A stretch of 64,000 bases of DNA from Lentihominibacter butyricus (GCF_025567305.1 NZ_JAOQJP010000001.1:124001-188000); one strand, 5' to 3'. Positions 7,795 to 16,820 are shown, counted from the stretch's first letter. Numbers and translations: made by a program. Notes: generated by a model not told the origin, from the letters alone.

Positions 7795-8754
7795 ATGTTT
7801 ACAAAACTGACAGAACAGTTAAAAGCAAATCCGCGTACTATCGTTTTCACTGAGGGTACTGATGCGCGTATACTCGATGCAGCTGCTAAGCTGACTGCTG
7901 AGAACGTGCTGAATGTTATCCTGCTCGGAGCTGAGGATGAAGTGAATGCTGCAGCAAAGGAAGCTGGATATGACATTGCAAAGTGCCAGATCGTAGATCC
8001 TGAAAAGTATGCAGATATCGACGCTATGGTCGACGAAATGGTAGCGCTCAGAAAAGGCAAGATGACTGCTGACGAAGTCAGAGCTGCTCTTGCAAAGTCG
8101 AACTACTTCGGAACTATGCTCGTTAAGATGGGCAAGGCAGACTGCCTCCTCGGCGGAGCTACATACTCGACTGCTGACACTGTAAGACCGGCTCTGCAGC
8201 TGATCAAGACAAAGCCCGGCAACAAGATCGTAAGCTCATGCTTCATCATGGTAAAGGGCGACAAGAAGCTGGCTATGGGTGACTGCGCTATCAACATCGC
8301 ACCTAACGAAGACGAGCTCACAGAGATCGCTATCGAAACTGCAAAGACTGCAAAGGTATTCGGGATCGATCCGAAAGTCGCTATGCTTTCATACTCGACA
8401 TACGGCTCAGGAAAGGGCGACATGGTTACGCTCGTAGCTAATGCAACAAAGAAGGTAAAGGAAGCTGCTCCTGATCTGGCTGTTGACGGCGAATTACAGT
8501 TTGACGCTGCTGTTGCTCCTGAGGTTGCAAAGGTCAAGTGTTCTGGATCACCGGTCGCAGGACAGGCAAACACATTCATTTTCCCTGACATAAATGCAGG
8601 AAACATCGGTTACAAGATCGCAGCTCGTCTCGGCGACTACGAAGCTATCGGACCGGTACTCCAGGGTCTCAACGCTCCTATCAACGATCTGAGCAGAGGC
8701 TGCAACGCTGAAGAAGTTTACAAGATGGCACTCGTAACTGCTGCTTTAAGCTAA
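7795..8754 (+). CDS. pta: Phosphate acetyltransferase
   Basis: 319 residues, the length of the short Firmicute Pta without regulatory domains. It interconverts acetyl-CoA plus phosphate with acetyl phosphate plus CoA, the step before acetate kinase in fermentative ATP formation. Diagnostic stretches are IVFTEGTDARILDAA near the start, GGATYSTADTVRPALQ, MLSYSTYGSGKGD and FIFPDINAGNIGYKIA, the last two being part of the CoA/phosphate site. The ATG at 7795 follows AGAGGG. Codon use is noticeably more biased (many GCT, GAA, AAG codons) than neighbours, as in highly expressed genes. Acetate kinase is not next to it in this window. Confidence 0.95.
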   Translation: MFTKLTEQLKANPRTIVFTEGTDARILDAAAKLTAENVLNVILLGAEDEVNAAAKEAGYDIAKCQIVDPEKYADIDAMVDEMVALRKGKMTADEVRAALAKSNYFGTMLVKMGKADCLLGGATYSTADTVRPALQLIKTKPGNKIVSSCFIMVKGDKKLAMGDCAINIAPNEDELTEIAIETAKTAKVFGIDPKVAMLSYSTYGSGKGDMVTLVANATKKVKEAAPDLAVDGELQFDAAVAPEVAKVKCSGSPVAGQANTFIFPDINAGNIGYKIAARLGDYEAIGPVLQGLNAPINDLSRGCNAEEVYKMALVTAALS

Positions 8755-8825
8755 TCCGGTCTTGCCTGAGTCCGGGCAGACCGCTGTCGGTCACTGGCCG
8801 TTCGGACACAATTAAATACTGATAT

Positions 8826-8893
8826 AAACTGCACGCTGAGGTCATCAGGCGAATCGCATCGCAATGCATCGACCCGGCAGTGCAGTTTTTTTG
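8826..8893 (+). terminator. Probable terminator of pta
   Basis: AAACTGCAC (8826-8834) pairs with GTGCAGTTT (8880-8888), and the right arm continues into a run of T. The 45-base interior can form smaller stems. It lies about 70 bases after the pta stop codon. Confidence 0.55.
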
Positions 8894-9011
8894 CTGCGGA
8901 AAATGCAGCGGCTGCGTGCATTGTGTTGTGTGGAGGGTTTACCAAAATGAGATTGTTGTCAGCAGTTTTTTAGTAAAACACACCCCCATAGCGGCAGTGT
9001 GAGGACGCGTG

Positions 9012-9061
9012 TTTACCAAGAAGTCACCCAGATGGCAGTGGCTTTGGTATTTTTTCTTATG
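9012..9061 (+). repeat. Intergenic element, copy 2 (fixed ends, 23-nt variable core)
   Basis: Same architecture as 2211-2260: TTTACCAA, 23 different bases, then the identical 19-base block TTTGGTATTTTTTCTTATG. The next 18 bases differ from copy 1 mainly by G/T or C/T changes. A further TTCTTGGTAAA at 9114-9124 can pair with TTTACCAAGAA at 9012. The 8755-9262 interval otherwise holds only the pta terminator. Confidence 0.6.
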
Positions 9062-9262
9062 GAAATGCTCATTTTTTCTTTTATTTTTGCTAAAAATGGG
9101 CAGCTGGAATTTGATTCTTGGTAAAGAGGCTCGCTAAAAATGCTTATCTTGCAAGGAAAATGCTAAGAATAAGAGTCTGGATATGGATTTTTGGCAATCA
9201 TGGTGTGTGGATCCTATGCTATACTGTTATCATCACAGAACAACAGCACGGAGGGACAGCCT

Positions 9263-10414
9263 ATGAAACTGATGCACCTGTCAGACCTGCACATCGGCAA
9301 GCGGGTCGGCGGATTTTCCATGACAGAAGACCAGCGGTACATACTGGATCAGATACTCGAAACAGCGGAGCGCGAACAGCCCGATGCGATACTGATCGCA
9401 GGGGACGTCTACGACAAATCAGTGCCGTCCGCGGAGGCAGTTAGCATTTTTGACGAATTTCTGGTGAAGCTTTCGGCGCGGAAAATGCAGGTCTTCATCA
9501 TCAGCGGCAATCACGACTCGCCGGAGCGTCTGGCGTTCGGCAGCCGGCTGATGGGCGAAAGCGGCATACATCTTGCGCCGGTGTACGACGGGGATATAAG
9601 GCCGCACCATCTCAGAGACGAGCACGGAGAGCTGGATATTTTCCTGCTGCCGTTCATAAAACCGGTAGACGTGCGCAGGTTTTTCCCCGACGAGGCAGAC
9701 GATATAGTTTCATACACGGATGCGCTGAGGGTCGCGGTGGCGCATATGGATACGGATGATGCAAAGCGCAGTGTGCTGGTGACGCATCAGTTCGTGACAG
9801 GCGCAGAGCGTTCGGAGTCAGAGGATATCTCGGTAGGCGGCACGGACAATGTCGACGCATCGGTTTTCGATCCGTTCGACTACGTCGCGCTCGGCCATAT
9901 CCACAGGCCGCAGAACATCGGCACACAGCGGATCAGGTATTGCGGGACGCCGCTCAAATACTCGTTTTCTGAAGTCTCCCACGAAAAATCAGTGACCGTG
10001 GCGGAGCTCGGTGCGAAGGGCAGCCTTTCCATAAGGACGATACCGCTGGAACCGCCGAGAGACATGGCCGAGATACGCGGAACGTACGACGAGATCACGG
10101 CCAGGAGCTTTTACGCGGACACGACTTACAGCGAGGATTACATGCACATCACGCTGACCGACGAGGAGGATATCCCGGAGGCGATGGGCAAGCTGCGCGC
10201 GATCTACCACAACCTGATGAAGCTGGACTACGACAACAGACGGACACGCGGCAGCGCGCAGATCGACGTGTCGGGCGAGATCGAAAGAAAATCACCGCTC
10301 GAGCTGTTTGCAGGGTTTTACGAGCTGCAGAACAGCGCTCCGATGTCGGATGAGCAGTCGGAGCTGGTGGAAAAGCTGGCAGCTGAGATCTGGAGAGAGG
10401 AGGAACAGGAATGA
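9263..10414 (+). CDS. sbcD: Exonuclease SbcCD, nuclease subunit D
   Basis: 383 residues. This is a calcineurin-type dimetal phosphoesterase with the Mre11/SbcD motifs in order: HLSDLHIGK near residue 4, AGDVYD, SGNHDSPERL and GHIHRPQ. With SbcC it forms a complex that opens hairpin and protein-blocked DNA ends with ATP-dependent exonuclease and endonuclease activity. The start chosen is the ATG at 9263 behind GGAGGGA, because upstream in-frame residues lack a ribosome site and family similarity begins exactly here. Its stop overlaps the sbcC start by four bases. Confidence 0.95.
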   Translation: MKLMHLSDLHIGKRVGGFSMTEDQRYILDQILETAEREQPDAILIAGDVYDKSVPSAEAVSIFDEFLVKLSARKMQVFIISGNHDSPERLAFGSRLMGESGIHLAPVYDGDIRPHHLRDEHGELDIFLLPFIKPVDVRRFFPDEADDIVSYTDALRVAVAHMDTDDAKRSVLVTHQFVTGAERSESEDISVGGTDNVDASVFDPFDYVALGHIHRPQNIGTQRIRYCGTPLKYSFSEVSHEKSVTVAELGAKGSLSIRTIPLEPPRDMAEIRGTYDEITARSFYADTTYSEDYMHITLTDEEDIPEAMGKLRAIYHNLMKLDYDNRRTRGSAQIDVSGEIERKSPLELFAGFYELQNSAPMSDEQSELVEKLAAEIWREEEQE

Positions 10415-13215
10415 GACCTTTGAAGCTTGTGATGTCTGCATTCGGACCGTATGCAGGCCGGACCGAACTCGATCTCGAACAGCTCGGAACGGGCGGCCTT
10501 TACCTGATAACCGGCGACACCGGCGCGGGCAAGACGACCATATTCGATGCGATAACGTTCGCGCTTTACGGCGAAGCCAGCGGCAGCAGCAGAGAAACGG
10601 ACATGTTCCGTTCGAAGTACGCAGACCCTGACACGCCGACGGAAGTCGAGCTCGTGTTTGAGTATGCGGGAAAGGAATACACCGTGAAGCGCAGCCCCGA
10701 ATACAGGCGGCCGAAGAAACGCGGCGAGGGCTTCACGCTGGCGAAAGCAGACGCACAGCTCAGCTATCCGGACGGGCGAGTGATCTCGAAGCAGAAAGAC
10801 GTCAACCGGGCAGTTATCGATATCATGGGGATCGACCGCGACCAGTTCACGCAGATCGCGATGATCGCGCAGGGCGATTTCCTGAAACTGCTGCTCGCAT
10901 CCACCGAGGACCGCAAAAAAATATTCCGCAGGATTTTCCACACGCAGCCGTTCCAGCAGCTGCAGGACAGGCTCAGGGAAATGTCGCTGGAGCTGAAACG
11001 CGAGCACAGCGAAGTCAGTGCGAGCCTGCGGCAGTACGTCGACGGGATCCTTTGCGACGAGAGCGATGTGCTGTTTGATGACGTGCAAAAGGCGCAGCGC
11101 GGTGAGGCTCCGGTGCCGGATATCGTCAGGCTTCTGGAGAGGCTGATATCGCGTGACGAGGAAAGCGCACAGCTGCGTGCAGCTGAGGACAGCGCTCTGA
11201 AAGAAGAGGCGGAGCGTATAAGCGGCAGGCTCGCCAGGGCACAGGAGCGTGCGAAGGCTGAAAAACAGCATGCAGAGCTTGCGGCGTCTCTCAGTGCTGA
11301 GGAGTCTAAGCTCGAAGCATTCATGGCAGCACTCAAGGCTGCAGAAGCAGGCGGAGAGCAGATCGAGGGACTCGTAAAGCAGGCAGCCGCTGCCGAGGCG
11401 GAGCTTGAGGAGCACGTCAGGATCACGGAAAAACAGAAGCAGCTGGAGACTTTGAAAAATGAGGCCGCAAAGCTTGAACGCGGTATAGAGTCGGGCAGGA
11501 AAGAAGCTGTGGAGCTCGAGGCAGAGATCTCGCAGCTAGAAAAAGAGGCTGCATCGCTGGCTGACTGCGGCAGTGAGATAGTGAAGCTCGATGCGGAGAA
11601 AAGCCGCATGCTAAGCAGGAAAAAGGATATTGAACAGCTGCGAAGCGATATTGCGGAGCTGGAAAAACTCCAGGCGAAATATGAAAAGGCGGCCGCAAAG
11701 TATCAGGAGCGCGCAGAGAAAGCGACTGCTGAAAAGGCTCTTTATGAGGCTAAGAACAGGGCGTATCTCGACGAACAGGCGGGGATACTGGCAGCCGGAC
11801 TGAAGGAGGGCGAGGCGTGTCCGGTGTGCGGCTCGCTGACACATCCTTCGCCGGCGGCGCTGACGGATGATGCGCCGACTAAGCAAGAACTCGACTCGTT
11901 CATGGAAAAGGCTGAAAAGGCTGCGGAGGATATGCGCAGAGCCAGCGTTGATGCAGGACGTGTAAAGGGGCAGATGGGCGAGAAGCAGGAGGCAGTATAC
12001 AGAGCGGCAGCGGAGCTTATGAACGACGGAGCCGGCTCAGATCCTGCGGGGGACTGTCCTGATGCGGACCGCATGCAGCGGATCACGACGCGTATCACAG
12101 AGAATACAGAGACGATCGAAAACAGCCTGAAAGAGCTCGAGCTGCAGCTTTCCATGGCTGAACAGAAGGCAAAGCGCAGGCAGCGGCTTGAAAAGCAGCT
12201 GCCGGAGACGAAAGAAAAGCACGGAAAACTCCTGGAAAAGATCAAAGAGTCGGAGATCGCTTCTGCGCAGAAAACGAGCGAAGCGAAGGCTCTCGATGAG
12301 GGCATCGCAGGTATGAGAGCGAAGCTGAGCTATAAGAGCCGCGAGGAAGCAGAGCGTGCGGCAGCTTTGCTCGAAAGCAGGAAAAAAGAGCTCGAGGATG
12401 CGCTCAAAAAGGCGCGCGATGACTACGAAGGCTGCGACAGGAAGATCGCGGAGCTGAAGGCGGGCATCGAAGAGACGGCGAAGCTGATGCAGGATAAAGA
12501 TGAATTTGATGCAGATGCGGCCGTTGAGCGAAGGAATGAGATCGTGCAGAAACGCAGCGCGCTGGAGTCGGAGCTCAGGGATCTGCATCACCGCACGGAG
12601 ACCAACCGCGAGGTGCTCAGGCAGATAGAGAAGCAGTCTGCGGCGATCGCTGATGTGGAAAAGCGCTTGATGACGATCGGATCGCTGGCAGACACGGCGA
12701 ATGGGAACCTGAGCGGCAGGGAGAAGATCATGCTCGAGACGTATGTGCAGATGGCGTATTTCGACAGGATCATAGAGCGTGCGAATACGCGTTTCATGGT
12801 GATGTCGGGCGGGCAGTACGAGCTGAAGCGCAGGCGCGAGGCGGACAACAACCGGAGCCAGAGCGGGCTTTCGCTGGATGTCGTGGATCACTACAACGGA
12901 ACGGAGCGCAGCGTCAAGACACTTTCCGGCGGCGAATCATTCAAGGCGTCGCTTTCGCTGGCGCTGGGGCTTTCGGACGAGATACAGGCGTCAGCCGGAG
13001 GGATACAGCTCGACACGATGTTCGTCGACGAGGGCTTCGGATCGCTGGATGAGGAATCGCTGCAGCAGGCGATGCGCGCGCTCAACGGACTTGCGGAAGG
13101 AAACCGGCTGGTCGGAATAATCTCGCACGTTCCGGAACTTCGGGAAAAGATCGACAGACAGATCATCGTGCGCAAAGACAGGAGCGGAGGCAGCCGTGTG
13201 GAAGTGGTGAAGTGA
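10411..13215 (+). CDS. sbcC: Exonuclease SbcCD, ATPase subunit C
   Basis: 934 residues with the SMC/Rad50 layout. Walker A is GDTGAGKTT at residues 35-43, followed by the Q-loop region. A long Ala/Glu/Lys-rich coiled coil folds at a zinc hook with CPVCG at residues 470-474, and the C-terminal ATPase half carries the signature LSGGESFKASLSLALGLSDE and the Walker B DTMFVDEGFGSLDEE. The protein is somewhat shorter than the 1000-plus residues of many homologues because of shorter coils, but all catalytic motifs are intact. Translational coupling to sbcD (ATGA overlap) fits a stoichiometric complex. Confidence 0.95.
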   Translation: MRPLKLVMSAFGPYAGRTELDLEQLGTGGLYLITGDTGAGKTTIFDAITFALYGEASGSSRETDMFRSKYADPDTPTEVELVFEYAGKEYTVKRSPEYRRPKKRGEGFTLAKADAQLSYPDGRVISKQKDVNRAVIDIMGIDRDQFTQIAMIAQGDFLKLLLASTEDRKKIFRRIFHTQPFQQLQDRLREMSLELKREHSEVSASLRQYVDGILCDESDVLFDDVQKAQRGEAPVPDIVRLLERLISRDEESAQLRAAEDSALKEEAERISGRLARAQERAKAEKQHAELAASLSAEESKLEAFMAALKAAEAGGEQIEGLVKQAAAAEAELEEHVRITEKQKQLETLKNEAAKLERGIESGRKEAVELEAEISQLEKEAASLADCGSEIVKLDAEKSRMLSRKKDIEQLRSDIAELEKLQAKYEKAAAKYQERAEKATAEKALYEAKNRAYLDEQAGILAAGLKEGEACPVCGSLTHPSPAALTDDAPTKQELDSFMEKAEKAAEDMRRASVDAGRVKGQMGEKQEAVYRAAAELMNDGAGSDPAGDCPDADRMQRITTRITENTETIENSLKELELQLSMAEQKAKRRQRLEKQLPETKEKHGKLLEKIKESEIASAQKTSEAKALDEGIAGMRAKLSYKSREEAERAAALLESRKKELEDALKKARDDYEGCDRKIAELKAGIEETAKLMQDKDEFDADAAVERRNEIVQKRSALESELRDLHHRTETNREVLRQIEKQSAAIADVEKRLMTIGSLADTANGNLSGREKIMLETYVQMAYFDRIIERANTRFMVMSGGQYELKRRREADNNRSQSGLSLDVVDHYNGTERSVKTLSGGESFKASLSLALGLSDEIQASAGGIQLDTMFVDEGFGSLDEESLQQAMRALNGLAEGNRLVGIISHVPELREKIDRQIIVRKDRSGGSRVEVVK

Positions 13216-13319
13216 TGGGTGCTGAGAGAGTGAAATGGGAAGTGCCGTATAATTAATCACTTGGTAGAAAATGTTTAAGTAAAATAAATGTATATAAGCA
13301 ATAATGGGAGATAAAAGAT

Positions 13320-14048
13320 ATGGCGTTGCTAAATTTAAATATTATGTATGCAATAATATTTGCAGTGATAATAGCTATAGTTATTAGTTTGATCATGGTA
13401 TTGAAATCACCATTTCAATACCCATACTATAATTGTTATTTAGATGTAACAGGTAAACGAAAGCCACAAATTGATAATTTGATTGATCAGCTTTTGAATT
13501 CAGGAGAATTCAATGAATTTCAAGCTCATAATAAAAAAATTTTGCTTTGGAAAGAAAAATGTAATAAGCAAATTGAAAATAGTAAACTGAAAAAATATCG
13601 AAGGTCTCAGTTTGATAAATGTATAGATGACGATAATGCATTTAAATTTTATCTTACTCGTCAACAAACCAGATACAAACAGAGAAACTATGTAAAAAAA
13701 GCATATAAAGTAACGCAGACAGTTAATGTATTCTTTTGCAACTATGAATACTTACAAAATCGTGATAGAGCACTTCAGAGTATAAATCATGAATGTACAT
13801 TGAGTGAGTATCATAGTAAAAATCAAAGGAAACTCATGACGAAAGATTTGAGAAAAAAGATAATGTATAGAGATCATTATACTTGTCAAAATTGTGGAAA
13901 ATACATGCCGGATGAAGTCGGCCTTCATATAGATCACATCGTACCTGTTTCAAAAGGAGGAAAAACGATTTCGTCTAATCTTCAAGTGCTTTGTTCGAAG
14001 TGTAACGGAAGTAAGTCGAACAGGGTTTTGAAGGATCGCAGTCAGTGA
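13320..14048 (+). CDS. Membrane-tethered HNH endonuclease domain protein
   Basis: 242 residues. The first about 30 residues form one hydrophobic helix (IIFAVIIAIVISLIMVL), followed by a Lys-rich, probably cytosolic helical middle. The C-terminus is an HNH/McrA-type nuclease with YTCQNCGK, IDHIVPVSKGG and LCSKCNGSKSNR, the two CxxC pairs being the structural zinc site. The gene is distinctly AT-rich with Lys/Asn/Ile codons, unlike sbcC before it, which suggests recent transfer. GGGAGAT precedes the ATG. An N-terminal membrane anchor on an HNH nuclease is unusual for restriction enzymes and would suit a defence or DNA-entry role. That role is inference. Confidence 0.75.
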   Translation: MALLNLNIMYAIIFAVIIAIVISLIMVLKSPFQYPYYNCYLDVTGKRKPQIDNLIDQLLNSGEFNEFQAHNKKILLWKEKCNKQIENSKLKKYRRSQFDKCIDDDNAFKFYLTRQQTRYKQRNYVKKAYKVTQTVNVFFCNYEYLQNRDRALQSINHECTLSEYHSKNQRKLMTKDLRKKIMYRDHYTCQNCGKYMPDEVGLHIDHIVPVSKGGKTISSNLQVLCSKCNGSKSNRVLKDRSQ

Positions 14049-14139
14049 ATAAACATCTGTTTACAAAATATTAATATTTTCATAAGCAGAGATGTGAATG
14101 CTATTTTAGTAAAGTATGCCATGATTCATGATTTTTATA

Positions 14140-14205
14140 TTGAAGTTTTGCGTTAGTTGATATAATTTTAAAAACAGGAACTATGGGTTTTTAACAACAA
14201 AACCC
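14140..14205 (+). promoter_or_regulatory. Putative promoter and leader hairpin before zinc-ribbon gene pair
   Basis: TTGAAG (14140-14145) and TATAAT (14161-14166) are spaced 15 bases apart, a little short of ideal. A hairpin GGGTTTT/AAAACCC (14185-14191 and 14199-14205) lies in the leader. Directly upstream, 14049-14110 holds another AT-rich hairpin (ACATCT/AGATGT around AAAATATTAATATTTT), probably the terminator of the HNH gene. Confidence 0.4.
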
Positions 14206-14237
14206 GGATGCGTATACTTATTTGTGAGGAAGAAAAA

Positions 14238-14867
14238 ATGAAAACAGAACAGATAGAACTTGGGAGTGAAATATTCACAGTACCTGCGGAGGTCAGCGGT
14301 TATTTTACAGAATGCGCCGGCTGTGAAACTCAAATGAATCTTTATGATATCCCGAATGGGATCTGTCCGGTATGCGGTGCGGATATGAAAGACGAAAGAG
14401 ACAGGCTTCTGCGGATACTGTCTTTCATCGGGTACAGAGTGAGCTGCGATATGCATTTCAATGTCATCGTTCCGGACAGTTATGTTTCGATGTTGAAACT
14501 GTATGACTGGATCTCGTATCCTGAAAAAATAAAGGGTGAGGAAGAGGCGAAAGGCGTAGTGGCTATAAAAGAGCGGCATGAAGGTGACCGGCAGACACGC
14601 GCGATCTGCGCAGCAGCCCTGGGGAGCGCATACGCGCAGCATTTGCAGAGCGATAGAGCGGCAGAGGCGGCAAATCTGCTCAAAGGACTTGCGGCAGCAG
14701 ATGAAGAAAAATTCATCAAGTTCACACTGCATAAAGCTATCGACGCATTGCTGGTGCCGTGGAGGCTGGATCAGAAAGCCTGCAGCATGGCTGCGGAGCA
14801 GATCGGCGTTCAATTCAGTTCGCCGTATATACTGGAAGTACTGCAAAGGCTGGAGCAGGAGGTTTGA
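14238..14867 (+). CDS. Zinc-ribbon protein of unknown function, paralogue A
   Basis: 209 residues. An N-terminal zinc ribbon is formed by CAGC and CPVC, about 19 residues apart, followed by ADMKDE and a helical body with an Ala/Arg-rich stretch. It is homologous to the next gene: C-x2-C, YD, G-x-CP-x-C, ADM, then a Leu-rich segment and PVP/IVP appear in the same order in both. The start is the ATG at 14238 behind GAGGAAG. An in-frame ATG at 14208 has no ribosome site. I recognise no named family, and the zinc ribbon alone does not tell whether it binds nucleic acid or protein. The two genes are translated back to back immediately upstream of the CRISPR locus. Confidence 0.65.
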   Translation: MKTEQIELGSEIFTVPAEVSGYFTECAGCETQMNLYDIPNGICPVCGADMKDERDRLLRILSFIGYRVSCDMHFNVIVPDSYVSMLKLYDWISYPEKIKGEEEAKGVVAIKERHEGDRQTRAICAAALGSAYAQHLQSDRAAEAANLLKGLAAADEEKFIKFTLHKAIDALLVPWRLDQKACSMAAEQIGVQFSSPYILEVLQRLEQEV

Positions 14868-14868
14868 G

Positions 14869-15909
14869 ATGGATAAGGAAAAAATAAGCATAATGGATCT
14901 GACTGTGCCGTGCGTATGCTGCGGCCATGAAAATACTCTGTACGATCTAAGCGACGGATTTTGCCCTGAGTGCGATGCGGATATGGCGGAGGAAAAGATA
15001 AATCTGATGAAAGTCCTGCTTTCGGAGGGCGTGTATTTTGACTGCATGCGGGACGGCACGATACCGGTGCCGGAGGAAGTGATCGCTGCAAAAGAGCTGC
15101 AGGCACAGGAAGAAGCAAAGCTTTCGGCAAAGACATTCATGGAAGAAAGGATCAGCAGCTATCTGCAGCATTTCGTGCACAAGAAGCTGTTTGAGGATGA
15201 TACATATTTTGAACTGGAAAAGCAGTACAGCTGCCGCATAGGCACAGCGGATAAGGAACGTCTGTATGATCAGGAGGATACCTGGGTGAGCACCGGATTC
15301 ATGATATATCTGATCAGCTGGATCCGCGATAATCTTTCGCAGAACGAGATAGAGGCTTCGGTGCGCGAAGTGTCAAATGCGCAGTATCTGATGAGTGAGC
15401 TGCAAAGAGAAGCCAGCGAAGCGAAGGACCTGAGGGAAGAGGCTGAGATCGCGATCGCAGAAGCCGTGAACCGTCTGGCGGAGCTGGAGGCTGCCGAAGC
15501 GGCAGCGCTTTCGGAAAGCGCTGATATATATCAGTGGACCAATGATGAATATAATCCGCATGTCTACGATCTTTGCGATCTTTACACTATAGATGATCTT
15601 GATGATATCGACCCGGAACTGGACGAATTCATTTCAGAGCAGATAATGCTCCTCGGCGGCGACCCGTCCGATCCCGATACGAGAGAAAGGTTCATCAGAG
15701 ATCCATTCGACTTTGAAGATGAAGATGATTTTGATCCTGACGACGACAGTGGATGGGATCCGGAAGATCTCGATGATATCGATCTGGAGATGGATGAATT
15801 CGTTTCGGATGAGATAATGTTCCGCGGCGGCAATCCGTTCGATCTCGACACTAGAGATGAGTTCCTCAGCGACCCGTTCAACTTCGGAGATGACAGTTAT
15901 GATGACTGA
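14869..15909 (+). CDS. Zinc-ribbon protein with duplicated acidic tail, paralogue B
   Basis: 346 residues. It starts one base after the previous stop with a strong AGGAGG at 14857-14862. The N-terminus has CVCC and CPEC (zinc ribbon) and is related to paralogue A. The middle is a Glu/Ala-rich helix that looks coiled-coil (residues about 165-215). The C-terminus is strongly acidic and contains a tandem duplication of about 46 residues: DLDDIDPELDEF with a GGDPSDPDTRERF block, then DLDDIDLEMDEF with a GGNPFDLDTRDEF block. Such acidic tails often mimic nucleic acid or mediate protein contacts. The function here is unknown. Two hairpins follow before the cas promoter. Confidence 0.65.
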   Translation: MDKEKISIMDLTVPCVCCGHENTLYDLSDGFCPECDADMAEEKINLMKVLLSEGVYFDCMRDGTIPVPEEVIAAKELQAQEEAKLSAKTFMEERISSYLQHFVHKKLFEDDTYFELEKQYSCRIGTADKERLYDQEDTWVSTGFMIYLISWIRDNLSQNEIEASVREVSNAQYLMSELQREASEAKDLREEAEIAIAEAVNRLAELEAAEAAALSESADIYQWTNDEYNPHVYDLCDLYTIDDLDDIDPELDEFISEQIMLLGGDPSDPDTRERFIRDPFDFEDEDDFDPDDDSGWDPEDLDDIDLEMDEFVSDEIMFRGGNPFDLDTRDEFLSDPFNFGDDSYDD

Positions 15910-15912
15910 CAG

Positions 15913-15985
15913 AGTGCAAAAACTTCCTGGATAATAAAGTTTTTGCACTGAAATGCAGAAACTTTTAAAAATCGGGTTTTTCTGC
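15913..15985 (+). terminator. Tandem hairpin terminators
   Basis: A perfect 13-bp stem AGTGCAAAAACTT/AAGTTTTTGCACT (15913-15949) is followed by a second hairpin TGCAGAAA/TTTCTGCA (15954-15985). They separate the zinc-ribbon pair from the CRISPR-Cas operon. Confidence 0.7.
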
Positions 15986-15992
15986 ACCGGGA

Positions 15993-16020
15993 TTGAATTA
16001 AATGTAAAATGTTGTATAAT
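15993..16020 (+). promoter_or_regulatory. Promoter of the cas operon
   Basis: TTGAAT (15993-15998), 16 bases, TATAAT (16015-16020), about 40 bases upstream of the cas6 ATG. It overlaps an ATGTAA/TTACAT inverted repeat (16002-16007 and 16030-16035) that could be an operator. Confidence 0.65.
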
Positions 16021-16058
16021 TTAAATATGTTACATCTAACAGAAAAAGGGCTAATCTA

Positions 16059-16817
16059 ATGAACCATATATTACGAAAAACTAAAGTATATTTTAAACCG
16101 ACGGAGGTAAAACTGTCCTACAATATTTCATCCGTTATGCAGGGCGTTTTGATGGATAAAGTTTCTTATGGATTCGGTGAAAAAATGCATAAAGATGGCA
16201 TGAAGCCATACAGTCAGTATTTTTATTACGAAAATGATATTCCGGTGTGGACTGTCAATACCATTAGTGATGAAGCGGAACATGAGCTGGTTAGTCCTCT
16301 GCTTGATGAAGGCTGTAAAAAGATCTATCTGAGGCATAAGGATATGACACTTGAAATCATCAAAAAAGAACATACCGAGCTGCCATATGATGTTCTCATG
16401 CAGGAAACATTTTTTTCATCGTGCAGCAGGTACATTACACTGAGGTTCAAGACTCCGACAGCGTTCAAGACGAATAACAGATATCAGTTTTATCCGACGA
16501 CCGAACATATTTTAAAGAGTCTCACCAGTAAATTCAACATCTGTGATTTTGATGCCGAACTTGATTTCATTGAGGATATGGAAAAGACACTGCAACATTT
16601 GGAAATCGTAAATTACTCTTTGCGAAGTACAAATTTTTATTTAGAGCATACGAAGATACCGTCTTTTATCGGGCGGATAACTTTAAAAATAACAGGTCCT
16701 CAGCAGTTTGTAAATCTGATGCACCTGCTGGTGCGTATAGGAGAATATTCCGGTGTAGGGATCAAGACTGCCATGGGGATGGGGGCTGTTGAAATAATCG
16801 AGAGGAAGGAGAAGTGA
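16059..16817 (+). CDS. cas6: CRISPR-associated endoribonuclease Cas6
   Basis: 252 residues. A RAMP protein with the Gly-rich C-terminal loop YSGVGIKTAMGMG that is diagnostic of Cas6. It cuts the pre-crRNA within each repeat, leaving the 8-base 5' handle ACGGAAAC seen at the 3' end of the repeats of this array. An AAGGG site precedes the ATG. It heads the operon and ends four bases before cas10. Position and repeat type fit subtype III-A. Confidence 0.93.
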   Translation: MNHILRKTKVYFKPTEVKLSYNISSVMQGVLMDKVSYGFGEKMHKDGMKPYSQYFYYENDIPVWTVNTISDEAEHELVSPLLDEGCKKIYLRHKDMTLEIIKKEHTELPYDVLMQETFFSSCSRYITLRFKTPTAFKTNNRYQFYPTTEHILKSLTSKFNICDFDAELDFIEDMEKTLQHLEIVNYSLRSTNFYLEHTKIPSFIGRITLKITGPQQFVNLMHLLVRIGEYSGVGIKTAMGMGAVEIIERKEK

Positions 16818-16820
16818 TTT

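Noticed and set aside
7021..8754. Single 577-residue frame across the gap
   Set aside because: It joins the DUF4186 gene to pta only because N bases translate as unknown residues. Pta has its own ribosome site and start at 7795.
10318..11415. Minus-strand frame of 365 codons opposite sbcD/sbcC
   Set aside because: A shadow of the SbcC coiled-coil codons. It spans the sbcD-sbcC junction and resembles no protein.
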